This document shows, one piece after another, positions 1-8,173 of a stretch of DNA of 30,223 nt. The position numbers and the translations under genes were made by a program. Origin of the DNA: Chloroflexota bacterium (GTDB lineage: Bacteria; Chloroflexota; UBA11872). Every line of letters starts with the position of its first letter. Positions within the stretch are counted from its first letter, which is position 1. The stretch spans positions 1-30,223 of the forward strand of contig JAPOXI010000078.1 in assembly GCA_026707185.1 (NCBI GenBank). Reading direction: 5' to 3'. Below the pieces are notes generated by a model that was not told where the DNA came from, did no database searches, and saw only the letters and a list, made by a program, of their open reading frames with translations.

Positions 1-94
1 ACGACGGGACGTGCGCGGCCGCGGCGAAGTCCGCCGGAGGGGCGAATAACTCGGTCTCTTGCGAAGCCTGATGCGTGTCCTGCGCCGCCGCCAT
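1..94 (-). CDS. N-terminus of an acetyl-CoA synthetase-like (AMP-forming) enzyme, partial
   Basis: The first 31 codons of a minus-strand gene are present; the rest lies beyond the left edge. The ATG (complement of 92-94) is preceded by GAGGG with a 6-nt spacer, a good ribosome binding site. The translation contains ETELFAPPADFAAAAHVPS, which resembles the F-x-PP-x-x-F-x-x-x-A-x-V stretch near the N-terminus of acetyl-CoA synthetases (ACAS_N region). Such enzymes activate acetate or related acids with ATP and CoA in the cytoplasm. No catalytic motif is inside the window, so the substrate cannot be judged and another acyl-CoA synthetase of the same superfamily is possible. It lies downstream of the DUF3604 gene on the same strand, separated by 143 bp with a possible promoter of its own. 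Confidence 0.6.
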   Translation of the reverse strand, partial: MAAAQDTHQASQETELFAPPADFAAAAHVPS

Positions 95-137
95 CAATCA
101 CCCTCGCCGGTCTATCGGGTTGACCCGAGCGGAACCG

Positions 138-166
138 AGGCTAGGGACCGCCCTCGAACCCGTCAA
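138..166 (-). promoter_or_regulatory. Candidate sigma70-type promoter for the acetyl-CoA synthetase-like gene
   Basis: On the minus strand TTGACG (complement of 161-166) is followed after exactly 17 nt by TAGCCT (complement of 138-143). Predicted transcription would begin near 130 and give a leader of about 35 nt before the ATG at 94. The -35 is strong (5 of 6) and the -10 is weak, so this rests mainly on spacing and position. No convincing terminator for the preceding DUF3604 gene is visible in 95-237. Confidence 0.35.
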
Positions 167-237
167 CTCTGACGCGCCCTCCATGCCAACCAGCGTCGTC
201 GGTCCTGGTGCCCCAACCGTCGACAATGTGCGGACGA

Positions 238-2418
238 TCAGTCCTCCGCCACGTCGACGTAAGTGGGACTGGACCACGCCATGTGGCCGTCCAGTTGCAG
301 CACACGTACGTGGTAGGCGTGAACGCCAGCCAGCGGTGCGGAGTCGACCCACGACAGCGCGGCGTCCAATGGACCGTCGTTATGCGGCAGCGCCTGTACG
401 CGCAGGTGCGCGCCCAGCCCCGCAGCCTCCACAAAGATCGGGCCGTCCTCGATGCCTTGCAAATCCTGCGTCACCGTCAGCGGCTCCGCGCAGAACTCGA
501 GCGTGGCATCGCTCGCCGCGTCCAACTCCATCAACACGCCGTCGTAGTCGCCCGCCGTTTCGCTTGTCCACCGCACGCTGTGCCCGTCGGCCCCAGTCAG
601 TCCCTCTTCCGGATGGTCAAAGGCGAATGGCTCGACCCGGTTGATTCGCGCTCCGTGAACGGTCAGTTCACCGTCCCAGGTCTGCTTGCGACCCCGCGCA
701 ATCCGCAGATTCCCCGTCCACGCCACCAATACGTGTAATGGGTCGCCCACGGGCGTCCATCGATAGACGGGTTCGCCGTCGCGATACACCGCAATCTCGA
801 TGATCGGAGCCGTGCCATTGACCCTGGCGTCCACCGACACATTCCCATGCGATTCGGCATCGGCACCCATGCGCGCACCCGCAATCTGGGTGTCCAGCAG
901 GATTCGCGCACCCGAGGTTCCGTGGCAGTGGCGCGCGTGCAGGCCCTCCCAGATGCCGTCGCGCGTAAGTTCGGCCGCACGAATGCACGCGAGGCCACCG
1001 TTGACCGGCATCTCGTTCGCGTTGGCCCGCGTTGCGCCAGGCCGTCCCATGTGGTCGTCGCTGCCGGCCAGGAAACCGACACGCACTCCCGTCGCCAACG
1101 CCTGTTGAAGGAACCACTCCGAGGTGCCGTGGGCCGAGTGCACCTCTACGACCGGCTCCAGCTCGGGTTCAATCCAGCGGAGCTCCGCGCGACGTCCCCC
1201 CACGTGTGGCAGCAGCATCACGTCGTCGCGACCGCGAAAGCGCGTGTAGAGGTCATCCAGGGTCAGCGCGTCGTGCTCGGGATCCAGCGGCCGGCGGTCT
1301 TCGATCAGCCAGCGCCCGGAGCGCCAAATGTCGTCGGCCTTCGGAATGCCCCGGAAAATCACGTTCCGGTCGCCGCCGACCTCGGTGTTGCCGGACCACT
1401 CATATCCGTGGAAGCACACGAACTCGCCATCTTCGTGGATCGCCTCCACTTCGCGCCGCAGCCGCGCCCAGAACGCGTCCGTGATCTGGAAGTCGTTGCC
1501 CTGGTGACAGGTGAAGTCGGCGCAGGCGAGATGGCGCGCGAAGTGAAAGTACTCCGCCGACGGGTTGGTCCCCACGGTCTCGCCGCTCTGTCCGTGCAAG
1601 TCACCCCACCAGCGCCGTTCAGCCGGAAGCTCGGCGCCAACCCGGATCGGATTACTGGTCGCCCGCAGGCCGCTGGTCAAGTCCGTCACTTCGAGCCTGG
1701 CCACACCCGGCGCCCCCAACGCTATGCCTTCAACAGGAATCACCGGCCCGGAGCCAATCGCCGTCCCTAACAGCGCGTCGCCGTCGGACATTCCGACCTG
1801 GAGCGAAGCGTCAGGCATCTCAGCCGGATTGCCCCACACGTCCTCGAACCGCGCGCGCATCCTGAACGGCTCGCCCGCCTTCACGTCGCTCGGGGCAATG
1901 GCCGCCAGCCGCACCGCCGGCCCCGCCACCACCGGAAACGTCAGGAATCCGTCCAGGTCCAGAAACTCCTGGGCACCCTTGCAGTCCACCGATACCTGGA
2001 ATTCAAATGCGTGCACCACGGTCACGGGCGCGCGGATTCCGGGACTACCTGCTGAGGTGTCGCCGAAGGTCAGCTCCAGCCTGTCGCCGGGCCACAGTCC
2101 GCCATCGTCGGTGTGAACGGTCACCGCCGGAACGAACGGCCGCCGGTGCCCGCGTTCGTTAAAGCGAGACACCGGGCGCACACTGCCCTCCGACACGGTC
2201 CGAACCGCCAGGTAGCCAGGCGCCGACGGATCTTCAAACTGCGGATGCCCCAGCCCCGCCTGCGCCCGCCACGAGACTCGTACCGCCCCGCGGTCGTCCA
2301 CCCCGGCCGGGCCGGCTGTATAGACGATGCGAAACGACCTTGGCTGGCCGGCCACGCCCGGCCGGTCGATCTCCAATCTGGCCGACCCAAGAATCTCGTC
2401 CGAAATCTGATCAGCCAT
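238..2418 (-). CDS. DUF3604-family protein (PHP-like metal-dependent hydrolase fold)
   Basis: A 726-residue protein when started at the ATG at 2418; an in-frame GTG at 2448 would add ten residues, and neither start has a strong Shine-Dalgarno. The N-terminal ~260 residues look like beta-rich segments without membrane spans. The hydrolase-like part begins at about 270 with WWGDLHGQSG, followed by DFTCHQGND (~301-309), HGYEWSG (~337-343), LLPHVGG and GSDDHMGRPG (~452-461). This His/Asp pattern is typical of DUF3604 proteins, which are related to PHP-type phosphoesterases; no substrate is established for the family. There is no obvious signal peptide. It sits 108 bp downstream of the last membrane-protein gene in the same orientation, so it may be the last cistron of that operon and act on the same pathway (inference). 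Family assignment is secure; function is unknown. Confidence 0.88.
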   Translation of the reverse strand: MADQISDEILGSARLEIDRPGVAGQPRSFRIVYTAGPAGVDDRGAVRVSWRAQAGLGHPQFEDPSAPGYLAVRTVSEGSVRPVSRFNERGHRRPFVPAVTVHTDDGGLWPGDRLELTFGDTSAGSPGIRAPVTVVHAFEFQVSVDCKGAQEFLDLDGFLTFPVVAGPAVRLAAIAPSDVKAGEPFRMRARFEDVWGNPAEMPDASLQVGMSDGDALLGTAIGSGPVIPVEGIALGAPGVARLEVTDLTSGLRATSNPIRVGAELPAERRWWGDLHGQSGETVGTNPSAEYFHFARHLACADFTCHQGNDFQITDAFWARLRREVEAIHEDGEFVCFHGYEWSGNTEVGGDRNVIFRGIPKADDIWRSGRWLIEDRRPLDPEHDALTLDDLYTRFRGRDDVMLLPHVGGRRAELRWIEPELEPVVEVHSAHGTSEWFLQQALATGVRVGFLAGSDDHMGRPGATRANANEMPVNGGLACIRAAELTRDGIWEGLHARHCHGTSGARILLDTQIAGARMGADAESHGNVSVDARVNGTAPIIEIAVYRDGEPVYRWTPVGDPLHVLVAWTGNLRIARGRKQTWDGELTVHGARINRVEPFAFDHPEEGLTGADGHSVRWTSETAGDYDGVLMELDAASDATLEFCAEPLTVTQDLQGIEDGPIFVEAAGLGAHLRVQALPHNDGPLDAALSWVDSAPLAGVHAYHVRVLQLDGHMAWSSPTYVDVAED

Positions 2419-2526
2419 AGCGTTCACCGTCTCAGTTGGTGGAAGCACCGCATTTTGCAGTGTCGGGCCGGACGGCCGCAGGGCGCCAAGGTCACCGCAG
2501 CCTGCCAGCCCCCCGGAAACTCGCGA

Positions 2527-5322
2527 TTACGGGATCGGATGGACGTCCAGCGACCCTTCATAGACCTGGTAGGCAATGTCGCCGCCTTCCGAGACGGTAA
2601 TGTGCAGGACAGGAATCAGCGCCGCTTCCCACCAGTCGCCGCGCAGCCGCACGGCCAGCGACCACAGCCCGGGCGCCAGGCGCTCGCCTGACGAGGCGAC
2701 CGCGGCAAAGGCGCCGTCACCGTCGGCCACGGCCATGCTGACCGTCTGCGGATCGAACCTGAACATCCGCGTACCGCCCCCTTGACCGGGAATGATCTGG
2801 CCCGCATACCACTGCGCCCCGGCATGCGTTCGGTCATCGGCCTCGAACTCGCCGGGAAAGGCCCACGTCGACCCATCCACAGGCACAACCAGCCAGTCCT
2901 GGCCCTTCCAACGCTCGGGCGCCCGGTCGGCAAAGGCGGCGGTAAACGCAAGACGCGTGGCGTCCGGCAGGAGTTTCAAAACACGTACGCTGAACGATCG
3001 AGGCGGAGGGCGCATCACGGGAGCTACGGCGCTGGTCGGGGCATAGACCGCGATCTCCTCGTTCCACCAGATCGGCTCACGCTGGTCGGGCGAGAAGCTG
3101 GATGGCGCCAAACGCGCCGATGTCACGATGAGGTCAGGCGTCTGGCCATTCAGCGGCTCGGTCGAAATCCGCGGGCGGCTGTGCCAGGTTGGCGTCGGTC
3201 TGGCTTCGCCGAGAAGCACGGCGTGCGACAGCACGATTGCCGCGCGAATCGAGTTCGCAGGCTCGAGTGAAGGGGACAGGTACACGGTTGTCGTCCTCGG
3301 GACGGCGCGACGCAGCGCTTCGAACGAATCTGCTGGCGGCGACCGGTCCGTTGCCAGGAATGATTGCCGCACCCGGTAGAGCGAGTCGGCGCCGTCGCGA
3401 ACGAGCAGTTCAGCTAAGTCAGGGTTCTGCAGGCGACGCCGGGCCTCAGCCGGCAATTCATCGACCCACGTGTCCGGGGCATGGATGTACGCAATCTCGA
3501 GTCGGCGCAGGGCGGCCGGCTCGAGAAAACGGATCGCATCCAGGTAGTCGGGGCTAAACCGCGGCACGAACTGCACAAACTCCGCATAGGCGGATGAATT
3601 CGGACGTCCCGTGACGATCGTCATCTCCATCGGCTTCGGCGAGAGGACACGAGCATCGCCGGCGGTGCGGTCGCGGATGTAGGCCAATGCGTCAGGCGCC
3701 ATTGGCTGCGGGAGTGCGAAGCGGTCGGCCAGCCGCCAGCCGGCACTCGGGTCGAAGTCCACATTCTCGAACTTGGGCCCGCGAGTAAGCGAGATCCCGA
3801 TGTTGTGCACCGGTACAACCGCGGTTGGCCAGGTCACGAATGCCAGGAACAGCCCGCCGCATGCGTACCGCCAGCCCGGCCGCAACTGCGATAGGCGGAG
3901 GCCCACCGCGACGATCAGCGCCAATAGCGCAAAGTTGCGGGCATGGCCGTCCAGGCGAACGACGTCCAGGGAATACTCGTACTGCACAGTCAGCGCGGCC
4001 AGCAGCAGCACAACGGCGGCCGCGGCCGTCATCCAGACCAGTCGACGGCGCCATGCCAGCAGAAGCGACGCGGCGACGACCGGAACAACGCCAAGCTCCA
4101 GCAGGCCAATGCCGCCAGGTAACACGCTGAGCGTTCCGACTGGCCGGCGACCTCCGGGATCCGCAATCCAGCCCAGCGACAAACCTGATCCCGACGATCC
4201 GGTCAGAACATCGGAAATCGGTCCGCCACCGAACACCAGGAACAGCGTCCCCAGCATTGGGCCCACGGCCGCACGCGCAGTCGAGCGCCCGAACACCTGT
4301 TGACCGCGGCGCCAGTCGCCCATGACTTGCACGGCGACCAACACGACCCACATCCCCAGGACGATCGGCGCAACAATCTCGTCAACCAGCCCGAGGAAGC
4401 CTATGAGTAGGGCCAGCGCGACATGCGCCGGCAGCCGCAATCTGCACAGCGTCGCCACCCGCTCTAAAACCACCAGGGCGAGGGCATACGCCAGCACAAA
4501 ATGGGGTTTCCAGACATTCGGCGGCGACGCATCCACGGCTGCGTTCCAGGGGAACTCAACCGATGGCCAATACACGCCCCCCAGCGAAGCCCGCAGGCCA
4601 GCCTCCGGGAGGCCGGCGACAACCGGAATCTGCACGATTCCCGGTGGCGAGATGTTGTGCAGCTGTGTCCAGAGTCCAACCGACAGCAGCAGCGGACCCC
4701 CGGCCAGTACGCCAAACCACGAGCCACGGCTGAAGAGCAACGTCCCCACAACCAAAGCCAGGCTCGTCCAGACATAGGCCTCGAAAAGCTCCGTGGCAAA
4801 GGCCAGGTCGGGTCCGAACGGCGGCGCCAGCAGCCCAATCAGCATGTCCGCGCCATAGTGGTAGGCGGTTGGCAGGTCCGGGTGCCACGGAAAGGCGGGT
4901 GGAAACGCTCCGGCCCGAATTGACGACGCCAGGCCCAGGTGGAGATACGCGTCCACAATTGACAGCGTCTGGCGGCTGGCCAGCACGATCCAAAACAGCA
5001 CGAGCGCCACGACACCGAAGCCAACGACCCGTCGAGGCGATGCGCGCACCGAGGACGGCGCACGCCAGGCGAGCCAGACGCCTGCGGCCGCGATTCCAAC
5101 CCAGCCCACCAGCGCCCCGGTCATCCCTGGAAGCACGCGCATCACGAAATTCACCGTCAGGCCCCAAAGCGCCGGTCCAATGACCAACCCCTGCGCCAAC
5201 GCCACCAAGTCGTCGCTCTGCCGCAACGCCACCCGTGCAACAACAAAGCCAGCGGCCGCCAGCACCAGGAATTCAAGCGCCATCACCAGCAGCCCGGGCA
5301 CGACCGCCAGGTCCAGGGTCAT
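2527..5322 (-). CDS. Large polytopic membrane protein, array paralog 1 (GT-C-like, uncharacterised)
   Basis: 931 residues, last of five tandem paralogs in transcription order. Roughly residues 1-510 are hydrophobic segments separated by short loops (about 12-14 spans by eye); the rest is mostly soluble. Visible motifs: an N-terminal block containing RVALRQSDD (31-38) and VIGPALWGL (47-55); D124 and H128 in a loop; YHYG (154-157); GFLGLVDE; RLDGHARNF (456-464); TGRPNSSA (~569-576); and GQDWLV (807-812) in a C-terminal domain of about 160 residues. The loop acidic residue followed by FPP...YHYG recalls GT-C membrane glycosyltransferases and Chlor_Arch_YYY (DUF2298) proteins, but I cannot confirm homology. 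The start ATG overlaps the upstream stop (ATGA, 5319-5322). Its own C-terminus (DVHPIP) differs from its siblings' (RLAE, RLTR, RLAQ), and it is the only member whose 3' end does not overlap another gene. Confidence 0.85.
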   Translation of the reverse strand: MTLDLAVVPGLLVMALEFLVLAAAGFVVARVALRQSDDLVALAQGLVIGPALWGLTVNFVMRVLPGMTGALVGWVGIAAAGVWLAWRAPSSVRASPRRVVGFGVVALVLFWIVLASRQTLSIVDAYLHLGLASSIRAGAFPPAFPWHPDLPTAYHYGADMLIGLLAPPFGPDLAFATELFEAYVWTSLALVVGTLLFSRGSWFGVLAGGPLLLSVGLWTQLHNISPPGIVQIPVVAGLPEAGLRASLGGVYWPSVEFPWNAAVDASPPNVWKPHFVLAYALALVVLERVATLCRLRLPAHVALALLIGFLGLVDEIVAPIVLGMWVVLVAVQVMGDWRRGQQVFGRSTARAAVGPMLGTLFLVFGGGPISDVLTGSSGSGLSLGWIADPGGRRPVGTLSVLPGGIGLLELGVVPVVAASLLLAWRRRLVWMTAAAAVVLLLAALTVQYEYSLDVVRLDGHARNFALLALIVAVGLRLSQLRPGWRYACGGLFLAFVTWPTAVVPVHNIGISLTRGPKFENVDFDPSAGWRLADRFALPQPMAPDALAYIRDRTAGDARVLSPKPMEMTIVTGRPNSSAYAEFVQFVPRFSPDYLDAIRFLEPAALRRLEIAYIHAPDTWVDELPAEARRRLQNPDLAELLVRDGADSLYRVRQSFLATDRSPPADSFEALRRAVPRTTTVYLSPSLEPANSIRAAIVLSHAVLLGEARPTPTWHSRPRISTEPLNGQTPDLIVTSARLAPSSFSPDQREPIWWNEEIAVYAPTSAVAPVMRPPPRSFSVRVLKLLPDATRLAFTAAFADRAPERWKGQDWLVVPVDGSTWAFPGEFEADDRTHAGAQWYAGQIIPGQGGGTRMFRFDPQTVSMAVADGDGAFAAVASSGERLAPGLWSLAVRLRGDWWEAALIPVLHITVSEGGDIAYQVYEGSLDVHPIP

Positions 5323-8141
5323 TCAGCCAGCCGCCCGCTGAGCTCGCCGTCGTAGACCTCGTACGACACGTCGCCGGACTCGCCGACCACAATCTTCATC
5401 ACCGGAATGAACGCCGCCTCATGCCACGCTTGACGCAGCCGCACGCCCAGGGTCCAGACTCCGGGCGCCAGCCCGCCGCCTGACGACGCCGCCGGCTCTG
5501 GAATCCCGCTCGCGTTCCGCACGGACAGATGGCCCGCCCTTGGGTCGAACTCGTAGCCAAATGACGCAGAGCCGTCGGTCGGAACCACCTGCCCCGCAAA
5601 CCACTGTCGACCCTTGTGCCGAGCGTCCGTTTCGAACTCCCGCGGGAACGCCCATGGAGATCCATCGCCAGCCGCGACAAGCCAGTCTTGCCCCACCCAG
5701 AGATCCGGAGCCCGGTTCGTGAATTCCGCGCGAAACATGATGCCGTCGTCGCTCAATCGCACATCGGATAAAGCAACGCTGAACTGCCCTGGCGGCGGAT
5801 CCATGAGCTCAGGAACCGCAGCAGCCGGCGCGTAGATTGCAATTTCGTCGTTCCACCAAATCGGATCTCTCTGCCCAGCGTCAAGAGCGGACGGAGCCAG
5901 CCCCCGCGTAGGCATCACCACCAGGTCCGGCGTCTGACCGGCCAGAGGCTGCACCGGATTGGGCAGACGCGTCAGCAGGTAAACGCCGCCAAGATCCAAC
6001 CTGCCGAGCAGCTGAACGTGCGGCAGCGCCATGGCCAGCCGAATAGCCGCGAACCGAATCGAATCGTCCGGCTGTAGTCCCGGCGTCAAGTACACGGGCG
6101 CGGAATCCCGCAAATCCCGTCGCAGCGCCTCGAACGAACCTGCCGCATAGACCGAATCCAGTCGCAGAAACGCCGGCTCGACCCGGTACAGCGCGTCGGT
6201 ACCGTCGCGCATCAGGAGCGTGAAGTATCTCGGATCGCCAAGCCAGCGCCGGGCATATTCGGGAAGCGACGCACTCCACGAATCCGTGGCATGCACATAT
6301 CCGAAACCCAGGCGTTGAACCGCGCCCGGCTCCAGAAAGCGCCGCACGTCCACGTACTCGGGACCATCGAATGGAAGGAGATTCAGATGTCCGACAGGCC
6401 CCGAGGCATTCGGGCGCCCGGTCGCGGCTGTCAGCTGGTGCGGATGCGGAGAGTAAACACGAGCGTCGATCGCCGTTTCCTCTCGAACAAACGCAGCTAT
6501 GGATTCCGGAACCGATTGGGCGAGCACATGGCGATGCATGTACGTCCCTGACATGCGAGCGTCCCCGCCGCCTGGCCTGGCGTTGGCGACGTCGATCCCT
6601 TGACCGAGCGAGAGCGGGATCCTGTGGACCGGTAGAGCAACGGTTGGCCAGATCACCAGGACTCCCAGGCAGCCAATCGCCGCCATCCGCCAGCGAAAAT
6701 GCAGGGTTCGCAGCCGAACGACGAGTGCGACCAGCAGGGCCAGCAGCCCAAAGTTTCGCGCATGCCCGTCCAGGCGAACCGCGTCGCCTGGGTGCGCGGA
6801 ATGCTGCACCGTGAGGGCGGCCAGCACGAAGACGCCGGTGCCAATCGCCAAGAGTAGCACAAGACGCTGACGGAAGGCCAGCAGCAGCGCGCTGACGGCG
6901 ACCGGCACCACGCCGACCCCAAGCAAGCCAACGCCACCCGAGAGCTCCCGGTGGGACCCGAACAGCAGGTGATTGGTCGGATCGTCTCGCCAAATGAACG
7001 ATATGTCGCTCCGCGGCGCTCCGGTCAGGAAGCCGGTGAGCACACCGCCGCCGGCAGCAAGCAGTCCTGCCGACAGTGCGGGCCCCATGGCTGAGCGGAG
7101 GATTCCATCGCCATCCATCGACCGGGCCTTCCGGGCCTGCCAGAGGTCGAAGGCCGCGAGCAGCACCCAAAGTCCCAGCACGGTCAGCGCAACCAGCTCA
7201 TCGACCAGGCCAAGAAACCCCACCAGCAACGCCAGTCCCACCTGCAGCGGCCAGCCCTTGTCGACCCGGCTCGTCAAACGTTCCAGGATCACGACCGCCA
7301 GGGCGTAGCCAAGCAGGAACGGCGGCTTCCAGATATTTGGCGGGGTTACTTCCGTTGGCCAGGTTCTAGGCAGCTCCGCGGTCGGCCAGTAGATGTCGGC
7401 AAGTGCGGCGCGAACGCCGGCCACGGGAACGCCCGCAGGAAGCGGAATGCTGAGAATGTCCGGAGCATCCGCGTACCAGACCAGCGTCCACGCTCCGGTC
7501 GTGAGCAGCAGCGGTGCCACGGCTATGGCGGCGAGCCACGATGCACGATCACGCAGCAGCGTCACCGCAATCAGGACAAACCCGGTCCAGAGGTAGGCAC
7601 CCATCAACTCGGTCACAAACGCCAGATCCGGCCCCACCGGCGGCGTCAGCAGCCCGATCAGCAGATCCGCGCCAAAGTGGTAAGCCAGCGGCACGCCGGG
7701 ATTCCAGGCCAGCTCTGGCGGGAACCAACCAGCGCGAATCGTCGCCGGCAGCGCGGTATGAATCGCATCGTCAGGGATACCCAGGAGCTGCCGGCTGGCC
7801 AACGCAGTCCAGAAAATAGCCAGCGCTGCCGCGACAAATCCCGCCAGGGTTCGTGGCGAAACCGGCAACCGCGACTTACCGCGCCAGGCAATCCCGGCGC
7901 CAGCAGCAAGAACAATGACCCATCCGATAAGCCCGCCAGACAGTCCCTGCGCCAGGTGCAGCACAAGACTTACCACCAACCCCCAAAGCGCCGGCCCAAT
8001 CACCATCCCCTGCGCCAGCGCCATCCGATCGTCGGACTGTCGCAGCGCCACTCGGGCCACCACGAATCCCACCGTTGCCAGCACGAGTAATTCCAATGCA
8101 AACAGCACAAGCCCCGGCAGCACCGTCGGATCCAGCGTCAT
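5319..8141 (-). CDS. Large polytopic membrane protein, array paralog 2 (GT-C-like, uncharacterised)
   Basis: 940 residues with the same architecture as its neighbours. D124-D125 and H128 lie in the loop after the fourth hydrophobic segment, YHFG is at 154-157, GFLGLVDE is kept, and RLDGHARNF has its histidine at 460, the same residue number as in paralog 1. TGRPNASG and GQDWLV are also present. The first ~57 residues are nearly the same as in paralog 3, and the 5' end lies inside an 83-bp perfect repeat shared with that gene. The start ATG overlaps the stop of the upstream gene (8138-8141). The nearest Shine-Dalgarno-like sequence, GGGAG, is about 14 nt upstream inside the previous gene, so translation probably depends on coupling. 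Base composition looks typical of the window (38 of 60 G+C in 5941-6000, hand count). Membrane location is well supported; enzymatic role is not. Confidence 0.85.
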   Translation of the reverse strand: MTLDPTVLPGLVLFALELLVLATVGFVVARVALRQSDDRMALAQGMVIGPALWGLVVSLVLHLAQGLSGGLIGWVIVLAAGAGIAWRGKSRLPVSPRTLAGFVAAALAIFWTALASRQLLGIPDDAIHTALPATIRAGWFPPELAWNPGVPLAYHFGADLLIGLLTPPVGPDLAFVTELMGAYLWTGFVLIAVTLLRDRASWLAAIAVAPLLLTTGAWTLVWYADAPDILSIPLPAGVPVAGVRAALADIYWPTAELPRTWPTEVTPPNIWKPPFLLGYALAVVILERLTSRVDKGWPLQVGLALLVGFLGLVDELVALTVLGLWVLLAAFDLWQARKARSMDGDGILRSAMGPALSAGLLAAGGGVLTGFLTGAPRSDISFIWRDDPTNHLLFGSHRELSGGVGLLGVGVVPVAVSALLLAFRQRLVLLLAIGTGVFVLAALTVQHSAHPGDAVRLDGHARNFGLLALLVALVVRLRTLHFRWRMAAIGCLGVLVIWPTVALPVHRIPLSLGQGIDVANARPGGGDARMSGTYMHRHVLAQSVPESIAAFVREETAIDARVYSPHPHQLTAATGRPNASGPVGHLNLLPFDGPEYVDVRRFLEPGAVQRLGFGYVHATDSWSASLPEYARRWLGDPRYFTLLMRDGTDALYRVEPAFLRLDSVYAAGSFEALRRDLRDSAPVYLTPGLQPDDSIRFAAIRLAMALPHVQLLGRLDLGGVYLLTRLPNPVQPLAGQTPDLVVMPTRGLAPSALDAGQRDPIWWNDEIAIYAPAAAVPELMDPPPGQFSVALSDVRLSDDGIMFRAEFTNRAPDLWVGQDWLVAAGDGSPWAFPREFETDARHKGRQWFAGQVVPTDGSASFGYEFDPRAGHLSVRNASGIPEPAASSGGGLAPGVWTLGVRLRQAWHEAAFIPVMKIVVGESGDVSYEVYDGELSGRLAE

Positions 8142-8173
8142 CGCGTCAGCCGAACTCCCAACGTCCCCTCATA
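8091..8173. repeat. 83-bp direct repeat, copy A (paralog 3 end / paralog 2 start)
   Basis: By direct reading, 8091-8173 is identical to 10991-11073, and the flanking bases differ on both sides (a versus t before, c versus g after). The repeat covers the last ~11 codons of one paralog, the ATGA overlap and the first ~17 codons of the next. The two copies are exactly 2900 bp apart and in the same orientation, bracketing paralog 3. Outside the repeat the same genes differ at many third positions, so the perfect match suggests recent recombination rather than constraint alone. Confidence 0.95.

Noticed and set aside
95..237. Possible tRNA-like GGTTCGAG sequence on the minus strand
   Set aside because: The bases around it cannot form a 5-bp T-arm or an acceptor stem.
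847..1770. Long plus-strand open frame opposite the DUF3604 gene
   Set aside because: It is antisense to a gene with clear motifs, its translation is Arg/Pro/Ala-rich without any motif, and long spurious frames are expected at this G+C content.
2449..2526. GGCC-GTCC-GGCC hairpin between array paralog 1 and the DUF3604 gene as a terminator
   Set aside because: The stem is short and is not followed by a U-rich tract, so it does not support transcription termination.
5881..7170. 429-codon minus-strand open frame inside array paralog 2
   Set aside because: It is in another frame of the same strand within a gene whose motifs align with four siblings; the translation is Arg/Gly-rich and has no homologous frame in the siblings.
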